Below, piece by piece: positions 14,915 through 21,309 of a stretch of DNA of 26,095 nt; within the stretch, counting starts at the first letter, position 1, and every line of letters begins with the position of its first letter. Under the pieces are notes generated by a model. That model made no database searches. It had not been told where the DNA came from and worked only from the letters and a program-made list of their open reading frames with translations. Origin of the DNA: an uncultured Collinsella sp. Its GTDB lineage: Bacteria > Actinomycetota > Coriobacteriia > Coriobacteriales > Coriobacteriaceae. The translations under genes and the position numbers were made by a program. Location: contig URBS01000013.1 of NCBI GenBank assembly GCA_900546085.1, positions 1 through 26,095 on the forward strand, written 5' to 3'.

Positions 14915-15397
14915 TTACGAGAAGAGCTTGCTCGTATCCTCAACAGGCGTGCTCGGAACGCGCCTGATCTCCAACTCCACCCCCAATTCCTGCAGCTCTT
15001 TAAACGCAGCGACATCCTCGTCGTTAACTGCGACGGAGGTGGCGACTTGGCGCTTTCCTTCCGACATGTGCATGTTGCCGATGTTTACCTTCTTTATAGG
15101 CACACCGCCCTTGACGAGCGTAAGCACGTCTTCCGGTGTTTCGGCCACGATGAAGATCTTCTGGCGTGGGCTCGCCTTGCCAATGACGTCGATGGTCTTC
15201 TGCAGGGAGAAGAAACGCGTAGCGACGCCGGCGGGAGCGGCCATCTTCATGAGGTTCTGGCGCATGGTGTTGGTCGACACATCGTCGTTGGCGACGAGGA
15301 TGAGGTTGGAGCCCAGGGTGGAGTTCCACTGGGTAGCGACCTGACCATGGACCAGTCGGTTATCGATGCGGGTAAGAAGAATGTTGGGTTCTGCCAT
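14915..15397 (-). CDS. PTS system mannose-family IIB component
   Basis: A 160-residue soluble IIB protein that passes phosphate from IIA to the incoming sugar. The active-site motif RIDNRLVHGQV is intact, with the phosphorylated His17. LVKGGVPI at 94-101 and FKELQELGVELEIR at 132-145 complete the family picture. AAAGGAAG lies about 9 bases upstream of the ATG. It follows yajC by 36 bases. About 54 percent of its residues are identical to the orphan IIB at 4095-4577, which lacks the histidine. Confidence 0.94.
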   Translation of the reverse strand: MAEPNILLTRIDNRLVHGQVATQWNSTLGSNLILVANDDVSTNTMRQNLMKMAAPAGVATRFFSLQKTIDVIGKASPRQKIFIVAETPEDVLTLVKGGVPIKKVNIGNMHMSEGKRQVATSVAVNDEDVAAFKELQELGVELEIRRVPSTPVEDTSKLFS

Positions 15398-15433
15398 GTT
15401 GATCAGCTTCCTTTCGTTATTTGCTGACGACAG

Positions 15434-15715
15434 TTACTTGATCTCCTGAATCGCGTAACGCGAAACATCTACGACGGCACCGGATCGGACTTTGATCTGG
15501 ACCTTTTCGCCTTCGATGCCCTTGACGGTTCCGTAGATACCGCCGGCGAAAAGAACCTCCTGACCCGGCTTGAGCTCCGTGTGCAGCTCCTTGAAGTACT
15601 TCTGCTTCTTCTTCATGTTGATTTGCGACCAGATGGTGTAAATCAAGCCCATGATGACAAGCAGGCCCAAAAGAGCGACCGAGGAACTCAGAACACTGGC
15701 TCCGAAATCGGCCAT
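15434..15715 (-). CDS. yajC: YajC-family membrane protein inside the PTS operon
   Basis: A 93-residue protein with the YajC architecture: one N-terminal membrane helix (about 9-27, VALLGLLVIMGLIYTIW), a basic KKKQKYFKELHTEL segment, and a small beta domain with GQEVLFAGGIYGTVKGI and VSRYAIQEI. YajC is best known as an accessory subunit of the SecDF translocase complex. Here its ATG overlaps the IIA stop by one base (TAATG), so the two are translationally coupled, and IIB follows 36 bases later. A YajC homologue also accompanies a mannose-family PTS in the hyaluronan locus of Streptococcus pneumoniae, so the linkage is not unique. Whether it serves the transporter or general secretion is open. 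Confidence 0.88.
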   Translation of the reverse strand: MADFGASVLSSSVALLGLLVIMGLIYTIWSQINMKKKQKYFKELHTELKPGQEVLFAGGIYGTVKGIEGEKVQIKVRSGAVVDVSRYAIQEIK

Positions 15716-16158
15716 TAGATGCCGTCCTCGTCGCCGAAGATATCCTCTTCCTCGGCACCAGCGACGGAGGCGACCGTCTGGGCGGTGATGCCCGTCTGGC
15801 CAACGGTCACGGCCTGCTCGCCAAGCTCGGCGAGCGTGGCGTTGCCGCGGAGGAACAGAAGCTCAATAATCATGGGAAGGTTAGTTCCAGTCAGAATCTC
15901 GACGTTGTCGACATCCTGGGCAATCATCATTGCCTGGTTGAACGGGGTACCACCAAGCAGGTCGGTAAAGACGAGCACGCCATCGCACTCCTCGCGCATG
16001 GCGGTAATAGCGGCGCGGAGATCCTCACCGTAGGAAGCAGCCTGGTCGCCCTCAAAAGGAACGACGGTAAAAGCGGGCTGGTCGCCAGCGACCATAGCGA
16101 TAGCGCTTGCGAGGCCGGGTGCGAACTGTCCATGACCGGTAAGAATAAAGCCAACCAT
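15715..16158 (-). CDS. PTS system mannose-family IIA component
   Basis: A 147-residue soluble IIA protein that takes phosphate from HPr and hands it to IIB. The phosphorylated residue is His9 in LTGHGQFA. EGDQAASYGEDLRAAI and the family motif DLLGGTPFN with nearby TGTNLPM are present. It is the first gene of the operon. GGAAGGG precedes the ATG by about 8 bases and is the target of a possible sequestering helix in the leader. The C-terminus is acidic (EEEDIFGDEDGI), a small extension past the usual fold. Confidence 0.94.
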   Translation of the reverse strand: MVGFILTGHGQFAPGLASAIAMVAGDQPAFTVVPFEGDQAASYGEDLRAAITAMREECDGVLVFTDLLGGTPFNQAMMIAQDVDNVEILTGTNLPMIIELLFLRGNATLAELGEQAVTVGQTGITAQTVASVAGAEEEDIFGDEDGI

Positions 16159-16168
16159 TCAAATTTCC

Positions 16169-16238
16169 CTTCCGAAGGTGTGTACGATCTGAGTCCGATG
16201 ATGTTCGGAAGCCAACGGGCAATCGCCCTTAAAGCTTC
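16169..16238 (-). promoter_or_regulatory. PTS operon leader with two mutually exclusive hairpins
   Basis: In the mRNA, one hairpin pairs GAAGC with GCTTC (plus coordinates 16234-16238 and 16208-16212) around GGGC-GATT-GCCC. The alternative pairs CTTCCGAA (16204-16211) with TTCGGAAG (16169-16176), whose end is the ribosome-binding site of IIA. Bases 16208-16211 belong to both, so only one can form. A short local hairpin CCTT-CGG-AAGG at the ribosome site is a third option. Confidence 0.4.
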
Positions 16239-16274
16239 TTGGAAAGCGTTCTTTGAGAACCAGTGGTCTCTCAA

Positions 16275-16288
16275 CTGGTAGTAACCAC
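16275..16288. promoter_or_regulatory. GntR-family operator at the PTS promoter
   Basis: CTGGTAGTAACCAC shares 13 bases with the agaS operator. It lies just downstream of the predicted start site, so a bound repressor would block elongation or clearance. An adjoining ACCAGTGGT at 16259-16267 offers extra half-sites. Confidence 0.7.
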
Positions 16289-16304
16289 GTGACGTGTTGT
16301 TGTC

Positions 16305-16313
16305 ACTATATCA
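16305..16313 (-). promoter_or_regulatory. Extended -10 promoter of the PTS operon
   Basis: TGATATAGT on the minus strand is an extended -10 with TG one base before TATAGT. Transcription would start near 16298, giving a leader of about 140 bases. No clear -35 is visible. Confidence 0.5.
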
Positions 16314-16361
16314 CCACAGAAGAGGTTGCTTTCGTTGATTCATACAGTAAAACGTTTTTGC

Positions 16362-16611
16362 ACCGTTCACGGTAAAAAATCGACCGTTTACCGCTCGTTA
16401 ACACTTCTACCTGCGGTTTTGAAACCGTATCGAAATACTTTGACGAAAGATCGGAACCTTTTCTGTGTCTAAACAACGCAGGGTGGCTAAAAATGGCGTG
16501 TAGAAAAAATGCAGGTCATTGTGAAGATTTGTGAATTGGTCTTTTTGACTTAATACCAGTAAGAACCAGTTTCGATATTATCGGTGAACGGTAGTTTTCG
16601 ACCGTTCACCG
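16362..16611. repeat. Cluster of ACCGTTYACSG repeats upstream of the PTS operon
   Basis: The 16314-16863 stretch has no gene. It holds a recurring half-site: ACCGTTCACGGT (16362-16373, itself a dyad), ACCGTTTACCG (16383-16393), and a perfect 11-bp inverted pair CGGTGAACGGT (16582-16592) and ACCGTTCACCG (16601-16611). A further partial copy, CGTTTACGG, follows near 16624. CGGTTTTGAAACCG (16414-16427) is a separate 14-base palindrome. CCAGTAAGAACCAGT at 16556-16570 is a direct repeat of GntR-like half-sites. These look like binding sites for one or more regulators. Confidence 0.5.
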
Positions 16612-16739
16612 GTTATTTGCAATCGTTTACGGCCGTTTTCCCGGATGAATTGGGGAAACCCGATGAAGCACTTGCGCGATCGCGGGAAGTTTTGGCATTT
16701 GTCCTCACCCCCCCGCGCGCTAAACTCCGGCATCCAAAA

Positions 16740-16754
16740 TGAGCTAATAGCTCA
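16740..16754. repeat. Perfect 15-base palindrome
   Basis: TGAGCTA and TAGCTCA flank a central A. It lies about 50 bases upstream of the predicted DUF2975 promoter. Confidence 0.5.
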
Positions 16755-16805
16755 CGCTAATCGTTTTCAATCATTACTTACTCAGTATCCGTAATTATTT
16801 ATCGT

Positions 16806-16834
16806 TTGTCATTAATTATGATATAAGATACAAG
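16806..16834 (+). promoter_or_regulatory. Predicted promoter of the DUF2975-XRE operon
   Basis: TTGTCA (16806-16811) and TACAAG (16829-16834) are 17 bases apart in an AT-rich stretch, about 30 bases before the start codon. Confidence 0.45.
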
Positions 16835-16863
16835 TATCATCCAAGAGATTGGTTGGAGGGGCT

Positions 16864-17502
16864 ATGATCCGCTGGAACGTATCCAAATCGAATGAAGCCA
16901 TCGACCGTGAACAGGCAATAGCCAAACTGAGGAAGCTCACTCGCTACTGCAAATGGGGCACAATCTGCACCATCGTGGCGCTCGCTCTGGCACTCCTCGC
17001 AGTCATTGCAATCGAAGATCTAGTCATATTGCCTAGCCTCTCCCAAGGGTTCTGTCTCCAATCCGTAGAGCTTGAGGCTAGCGAAGGTCCAATTCTCGCT
17101 CTCGTCGGCACCAATGAACAGACTCCTCTTATGCTTGTCGCGCACGACGGTCATACTGCCATAGGGAGCGGCATGATGGCATGTCTCGCGCTTGCCATCG
17201 CGCTATGCGCATACAGGTTTTTCTCCGCCATTGAAAAGGCGGGCAGGCCCTTTGACCTCGAATGCATCCGCATACTACGTCAAATAGGACATTTGTTCCT
17301 TTTCGGCGGCGCCGCTGTGAAACTTTTTGGTGCCATAGTCACAGGGCTGATACTCTCAGGATTTGGCGGCAGCTTTACGGATGCACTTGGCGGGCAGCAT
17401 CTCGACCTCTCTATGCTCTTTGCAGGCCTAATTATTAGCCTGATTGCCAGCATCTTCCAGTACGGGTGTATCCTGCAAAAACAAGATGACGAGTTGCTCT
17501 AA
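16864..17502 (+). CDS. DUF2975 membrane protein
   Basis: A 212-residue integral membrane protein. Hydrophobic segments lie at about 34-54, 101-118, 143-168 and 188-206. The loop EKAGRPFDLECIRILRQIGH at about 123-142 is the hallmark of the DUF2975 family. The start at 16864 has GGAGGGG about 3-8 bases upstream; the ATG 15 bases earlier has none. The stop is followed after 9 bases by the XRE gene, the usual partner of DUF2975 proteins (YoaS/YozG-like pairs). The function is unknown; a membrane sensor that controls the partner regulator is a common suggestion, not shown. Confidence 0.85.
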   Translation: MIRWNVSKSNEAIDREQAIAKLRKLTRYCKWGTICTIVALALALLAVIAIEDLVILPSLSQGFCLQSVELEASEGPILALVGTNEQTPLMLVAHDGHTAIGSGMMACLALAIALCAYRFFSAIEKAGRPFDLECIRILRQIGHLFLFGGAAVKLFGAIVTGLILSGFGGSFTDALGGQHLDLSMLFAGLIISLIASIFQYGCILQKQDDELL

Positions 17503-17511
17503 GGGGAATCC

Positions 17512-17751
17512 ATGATTATTCTGCGGCTCGACCGCATGCTTGCCGAACGCAAGATTTCATCCAAAGAGCTTGCTGAACGCGTGGGTATCTCCCAGGTCAA
17601 TATGTCGCGTATCAAGACGGGCAAGGTTTCTGCCGTGCGCTTTTCAACTCTTGACGCGATATGCCGGGCACTCGACTGCCAACCGGGCGATGTTCTGGAA
17701 TACATACCTGACGATGAAGCCGATAGCCTCTTTGGGCTTAAAGATGAATAG
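17512..17751 (+). CDS. Small XRE-family (YozG-like) transcriptional regulator
   Basis: A 79-residue protein that is almost entirely one Cro/C1-type helix-turn-helix: RLDRMLAERKISSKELAERV, then GISQVNMSRIKTGKVSAVRF and LDAICRALDCQPGDVLEY, the consensus end of this subfamily. AAGGGGA stands 5-6 bases before the ATG. It forms an operon with the DUF2975 gene, a widespread pairing. Its target may be its own promoter; the palindrome at 16740 is a candidate but lies far upstream. Confidence 0.9.
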   Translation: MIILRLDRMLAERKISSKELAERVGISQVNMSRIKTGKVSAVRFSTLDAICRALDCQPGDVLEYIPDDEADSLFGLKDE

Positions 17752-17783
17752 ACATAATTTAGCCACCAGCGCCTAAACGCAAT

Positions 17784-17818
17784 AAGCCCGCTAGAACGAC
17801 ATCCGTTCTAGCGGGCTT
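17784..17818. terminator. Bidirectional hairpin between convergent genes
   Basis: A perfect 15-bp stem, AAGCCCGCTAGAACG (17784-17798) with CGTTCTAGCGGGCTT (17804-17818). It lies between the XRE gene and the convergent SurA_N-like gene. U-runs on either side are short. Confidence 0.75.
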
Positions 17819-17860
17819 AATCAGATATATCAGCTTCGCGCTCGGTAGCTCGGGCAAATC

Positions 17861-18946
17861 TTACGCAAACAGGCCGTAGATGCTGATGTTGGCCTTGGCG
17901 TACAGGGCGTTGGCATACTCGGTCCACTTGGAGCTGGCGCTCGAGGCCTGCGAGGAGTACTGCTGATAGGCGGTGTAATAGGCGGTCATGGCCTGCTTAT
18001 AGGTGGCACTATCGGCGGTAAAGGCATCGTTAGCGAAGGCCTTAGCGTAGGTGCTGTTCTCGTCCTTCCAGGTGCCCTTCGAGCTATCCCACTCGTCACC
18101 GGCAAGGTTGATGATGTAATCGGCGTAATCCTTGCTCGCGGTGTCCTCGTTGCCGTCAGAAGGCTCGGCCGGAGCGGTCGGCATGCTCGCGGAAGCATCG
18201 CCCACCTTCTTCTTGTAGAGCTTCTGCAGCGTCGCGGACTGGCGGACGATCTGCTTTGCCTGGTCCTTGGACACGCCATACTGCTTGGCCATGGTGTCGT
18301 AGTCCGAGGTGCCGATAGAATCCTCGGCGTACTTCTTCATCTCCTTAGAAGAGACGGTAATGCCCTCGTCCTCGGCGGCATCGAGCAGGATCTTGTTGCG
18401 CACGTAGGATAGGATGACGTCGGCAGAGGGAGCGGTGTAGTTGCCGTCGCTATCCTTGACGGTATCGAGGCTGTACTGGCTCTCGATGGCCTCGCGCGCG
18501 GCGATGTCGCTCTTCTTGCCGTTGTAGCTATAGCTTGCCACGGTCGAATCGAGCTGGTCCTCGGTCAGGGTCGACGAACCGACGCCCTTGCCGCCAAAAC
18601 CACCGTTGCCAATAAAGAAGCCGACCACGGCAGCGATCACGACTGCAACTACAAAGGCGGCAATCATCGTCTTCTTGTGCTTGCAAGCGTGGTCGTCCAC
18701 GTCGGAGTCGCTGTCCTCATCCTGCTCCTCGGGCATGAGGTTCTCGTCAGCGGCATCCGCGGCAATCCGAGCCTCCAGTCGGGCGTCCTCCTCCTCGGCC
18801 GTCGTGCCGGCGGCAATGTGCTCGGCAGACGTACCGGCGACCAGGTCGATCTTCTCGTCCTCGTCACCGTCGGGTCCTTCGCCGCGCTCGATGATCTGGA
18901 TGCCGTCGATCTCGTCCTTCTCGTCCTTCTTTTGAATCAGACCCAT
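17861..18946 (-). CDS. Membrane-anchored SurA_N-like protein without a PPIase domain
   Basis: A 361-residue protein. Residues 1-90 are very acidic and low in complexity and should be cytoplasmic. KHKKT precedes a single membrane helix at about 94-113, then a Gly-rich linker. Residues about 125-245 resemble the SurA N-terminal chaperone domain: a segment with VILSYVRNKILLDAAEDEGI at 167-186 in parts, then SSKEMKKYAED and a KQYGVSKDQAKQIVRQ helix. No parvulin isomerase domain follows; the end is Ala/Ser/Tyr-rich helix. It probably sits in the membrane with its chaperone-like part outside and may assist folding of secreted proteins (inference). AAGGAG lies 7 bases before the ATG. It appears to be a single-gene transcript. 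Confidence 0.72.
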   Translation of the reverse strand: MGLIQKKDEKDEIDGIQIIERGEGPDGDEDEKIDLVAGTSAEHIAAGTTAEEEDARLEARIAADAADENLMPEEQDEDSDSDVDDHACKHKKTMIAAFVVAVVIAAVVGFFIGNGGFGGKGVGSSTLTEDQLDSTVASYSYNGKKSDIAAREAIESQYSLDTVKDSDGNYTAPSADVILSYVRNKILLDAAEDEGITVSSKEMKKYAEDSIGTSDYDTMAKQYGVSKDQAKQIVRQSATLQKLYKKKVGDASASMPTAPAEPSDGNEDTASKDYADYIINLAGDEWDSSKGTWKDENSTYAKAFANDAFTADSATYKQAMTAYYTAYQQYSSQASSASSKWTEYANALYAKANISIYGLFA

Positions 18947-18984
18947 ATCGGTTACTCCTTGTTAGGAAACATAGTCCCCAATAG

Positions 18985-19013
18985 AATACGCCCGACAGAG
19001 CGCCGGGCGTATT
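18985..19013 (-). terminator. Hairpin downstream of the isocitrate dehydrogenase gene
   Basis: AATACGCCCG (18985-18994) pairs perfectly with CGGGCGTATT (19004-19013). On the minus strand only a weak CTATT run follows, so termination may be partial. It also lies just upstream of the SurA_N-like gene. Confidence 0.6.
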
Positions 19014-19072
19014 GATTCTTAGGTTATACGCAAACACTTAAGTACTATTTAGGCGTTTGCAGTGTGCATGCC

Positions 19073-20158
19073 TTAGGCCAGGTGCGCGATAACGGCATCG
19101 GCAAATGCCTGCGTACCCACAGCGCCCTCAACGGAGCCGGTCTGGGCACGACGCACGTCACCGGTAACCTGCTCGCCCTCGTCGAGCGTGGCAGAGACGG
19201 CGGCACGAATGCGATTGGCCGCGTCGTTCTCGCCTAGGTGATCGAGCATCATCGCGGCAGAGAGAATCTCGGCCGTGGGGTTGGCGATATCCTGACCAGC
19301 AATATCGGGAGCGGAGCCGTGCGTCGCCTCAAAGATGGCACAGTCGGCACCGATGTTGGAGCCGGGGGCCATCCCTAAGCCGCCCACCAGGCCGGCGCAC
19401 AGGTCGCTCACGATGTCGCCGTACAGGTTGGGCAGCACCAGGACATCGAAGTCGTTGGGGTTCTGGACCAGGCCCATGCAGGTGGCGTCGACGATCTTGT
19501 CGTTGAACTCAATGTCGGGATAGTTGGCGGCCACCTCGCGCGCAACGCGCAGGAACAGGCCGTCGGTCGCCTTCATGATATTGGCCTTGTGCACGGCCGT
19601 CACCTTTTTGCGGCCGCAACGGCGGGCATACTCAAAGGCATACTCCACAATGCGGCGGCTCTTGGCGATGGAGATGGGCTTGATTGAGATGGCGGAATCA
19701 GCGGCGAAGGTCTTCTGGCCCGAGCGCTCGACGAGCTGCGAGAGTTCCTCGACCTCGGCAGCGCCCTCATCGAACTCGATACCGGCGTAGAGGTCCTCGG
19801 TGTTCTCGCGCACGATGACCAGGTCGACGTCGCGGAAACGCGAGCCGTCGCCCGGCTGCGACAGACAAGGACGCACGCAGGCATACAGGTCAAAGTGCTT
19901 GCGCAGGGCCACGTTAACGCTGCGGAAGCCCGTGCCGACCGGCGTAGTGATGGGGCCCTTGATGGCAACCTTGGTCTCGGCGACCGCGTCGAGCACGTGC
20001 TGGGGCAGCGGCGTGCCAAACTCGTCCATGACGCCGGCGCCGGCCTCCTGGACGTTCCAGTTGATCTGGACGCCGGTGGCCTCGACCACGCGGCGCATTG
20101 CCTGCGTAATCTCGGGACCGATACCGTCACCGGGAATCAGGACTACATCGTGCGCCAT
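19073..20158 (-). CDS. icd: Isocitrate dehydrogenase, NAD type
   Basis: A 361-residue enzyme of the isocitrate/isopropylmalate dehydrogenase family. GDGIGPE at 9-15 opens the fold; GTGFRSVNVALRK is the isocitrate-binding segment that separates isocitrate from isopropylmalate enzymes. RENTEDLYAG, VHKANIMK, the catalytic DATCM, and HGSAPDIAGQDIANPTA follow. The APDIAG reading, in place of the APKYAG of E. coli NADP enzyme, points to NAD. It would oxidise isocitrate to 2-oxoglutarate for glutamate supply. GAGGAG lies about 7 bases upstream, inside the last codons of the HEAT gene, whose stop is only 6 bases away, so translation is likely coupled. No other citric-acid-cycle gene is in the window. 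Confidence 0.87.
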   Translation of the reverse strand: MAHDVVLIPGDGIGPEITQAMRRVVEATGVQINWNVQEAGAGVMDEFGTPLPQHVLDAVAETKVAIKGPITTPVGTGFRSVNVALRKHFDLYACVRPCLSQPGDGSRFRDVDLVIVRENTEDLYAGIEFDEGAAEVEELSQLVERSGQKTFAADSAISIKPISIAKSRRIVEYAFEYARRCGRKKVTAVHKANIMKATDGLFLRVAREVAANYPDIEFNDKIVDATCMGLVQNPNDFDVLVLPNLYGDIVSDLCAGLVGGLGMAPGSNIGADCAIFEATHGSAPDIAGQDIANPTAEILSAAMMLDHLGENDAANRIRAAVSATLDEGEQVTGDVRRAQTGSVEGAVGTQAFADAVIAHLA

Positions 20159-20164
20159 AATCTG

Positions 20165-20863
20165 TTACTCCTCGTCTTCGGCGTCGTCAGATTTTTTAAC
20201 GCTAGCACGCTTCTTCTTTTTGGAGAGATCCAGACCGAAACGTTTAACAAGCATTTCGCAAATCTCGCTCGAACGGGCCTTGAGATAGCTGCCCTTGCCG
20301 TTCTCGGCGTCGAACTTAAGGCGCAGTGCAAGCTTCTCTGCGACCTCGGCGTCGATCTCGCCCTGGCAAAACTCGTACAGGCAACCGAGCATGTCGCGAT
20401 ACTCGAGGTCGCCGTGGTAGCACTGGATGGCCTCGTCCAGGATGGGCCAGGCCTCGCGCGAACGCTCGACGCCCGTGGCGCCCCACACGCACAGCAGGCG
20501 GAAGGCGGCATAGCGCAGCGTGGAGGAGATCTCGTCGAACAGTGCAGTCTCGGCGCCCTCAAAGGCATCGCCCAGCTGCTCGGGGCAGGTGGTGGCGAGC
20601 GCCGTCAGGGCATCGAGGGCCTCCCAGCGGGTCTGAGCCTCGGGGCGGTCGAGCGCCTCGATCAGCGCGGGCACGCAGGGCACGACGCGCTGCGGATCGC
20701 GCTCGGCCAGAAGATGCAGCACGCGGGCGGCAAACTGGCGGATGCGGCGCGTGGGGCAGCCGAGCTCCTTGACCAGGCGGTCGACGGCGTTCTCGTTCTC
20801 CTCTGCCAGCTGAAGCTGTGCCAGCTCCTCGTCGGTGAGCTGTTCGTCTTTGTTTTCTGCCAT
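20165..20863 (-). CDS. HEAT-repeat-like helical protein of unknown function
   Basis: A 232-residue soluble protein composed of repeated helix pairs. Units such as RRIRQFAARVLHLLAERDP, VPALIEALDRPEAQTRWEA and LRYAAFRLLCVWGATG have the periodic Leu/Ala pattern of HEAT/ARM repeats, which usually mediate protein contacts. The N-terminus is acidic and helical, the C-terminus a Lys-rich then acidic tail (SKKKKRASVKKSDDAEDEE). AGAGG precedes the ATG by 6-7 bases. It sits in a tight row, 12 bases after the small membrane-protein gene and 6 bases before icd. A role tied to its neighbours is possible, but nothing in the sequence fixes it. Confidence 0.78.
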   Translation of the reverse strand: MAENKDEQLTDEELAQLQLAEENENAVDRLVKELGCPTRRIRQFAARVLHLLAERDPQRVVPCVPALIEALDRPEAQTRWEALDALTALATTCPEQLGDAFEGAETALFDEISSTLRYAAFRLLCVWGATGVERSREAWPILDEAIQCYHGDLEYRDMLGCLYEFCQGEIDAEVAEKLALRLKFDAENGKGSYLKARSSEICEMLVKRFGLDLSKKKKRASVKKSDDAEDEE

Positions 20864-20875
20864 AGTTACCTCTTC

Positions 20876-21304
20876 TTATTTCTTAGCGTGCTTGCCAGCA
20901 CCCTTGCTGTCATCGGTGACCGAGATGAGCTGTCGGTCGGCTGCGCCATTGCGACGCGCACGGCGGCGTTCCTCGGCGTCGCCCGCGTCGGCGGCGGCAC
21001 GATGGGCTTTGTTGACGTTAAAGACCTCGTCGTGCTTGCGCCACAAACCGACGGACTCGCCAAAGCTCATCTTAAGGCCGGCGATAAAGCCGCCGAGCCA
21101 GCCGATCGGCGCAAACTGCACCAGCGGGAACAGCGAGAACACCCAGGTCAGCAGGACGACTGCCGCCGCTCCTGCAAAGTTGGCAATCCAGTAGTCGCGC
21201 TTGGTGATGACGCGCTTTTCGCACGCCCACTGACCGCACAAAAAGCCGATGTAGATCGCAAAGAGAAAGAGTACCAGCGCAAGCACCACGAACGTCCAGC
21301 TCAT
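20876..21304 (-). CDS. Small membrane protein of unknown function
   Basis: A 142-residue protein with two predicted membrane helices (about 3-23 and 40-62), then a Gly-rich turn with IGWLGGFIAGLKMSFGESVG and a basic, charged cytoplasmic tail (EERRRARRNG). The start at 21304 has GAGGAG about 8 bases upstream, inside the end of the preceding gene; an in-frame ATG 12 codons earlier lies within that gene and is less likely. The stop of the upstream dehydrogenase is 5 bases before this start, so translation is probably coupled. I do not recognise a family. Confidence 0.75.
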   Translation of the reverse strand: MSWTFVVLALVLFLFAIYIGFLCGQWACEKRVITKRDYWIANFAGAAAVVLLTWVFSLFPLVQFAPIGWLGGFIAGLKMSFGESVGLWRKHDEVFNVNKAHRAAADAGDAEERRRARRNGAADRQLISVTDDSKGAGKHAKK

Positions 21305-21309
21305 GGGCG

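Noticed and set aside
16362..16611. CRISPR array
   Set aside because: The repeats are short half-sites with irregular spacing and changing orientation, and no cas gene is present.
19073..20158. 3-Isopropylmalate dehydrogenase as the identity of the icd gene
   Set aside because: The GTGFRSVNVALRK segment is typical of isocitrate and homoisocitrate-type enzymes, and no leuC, leuD or leuA genes are nearby.
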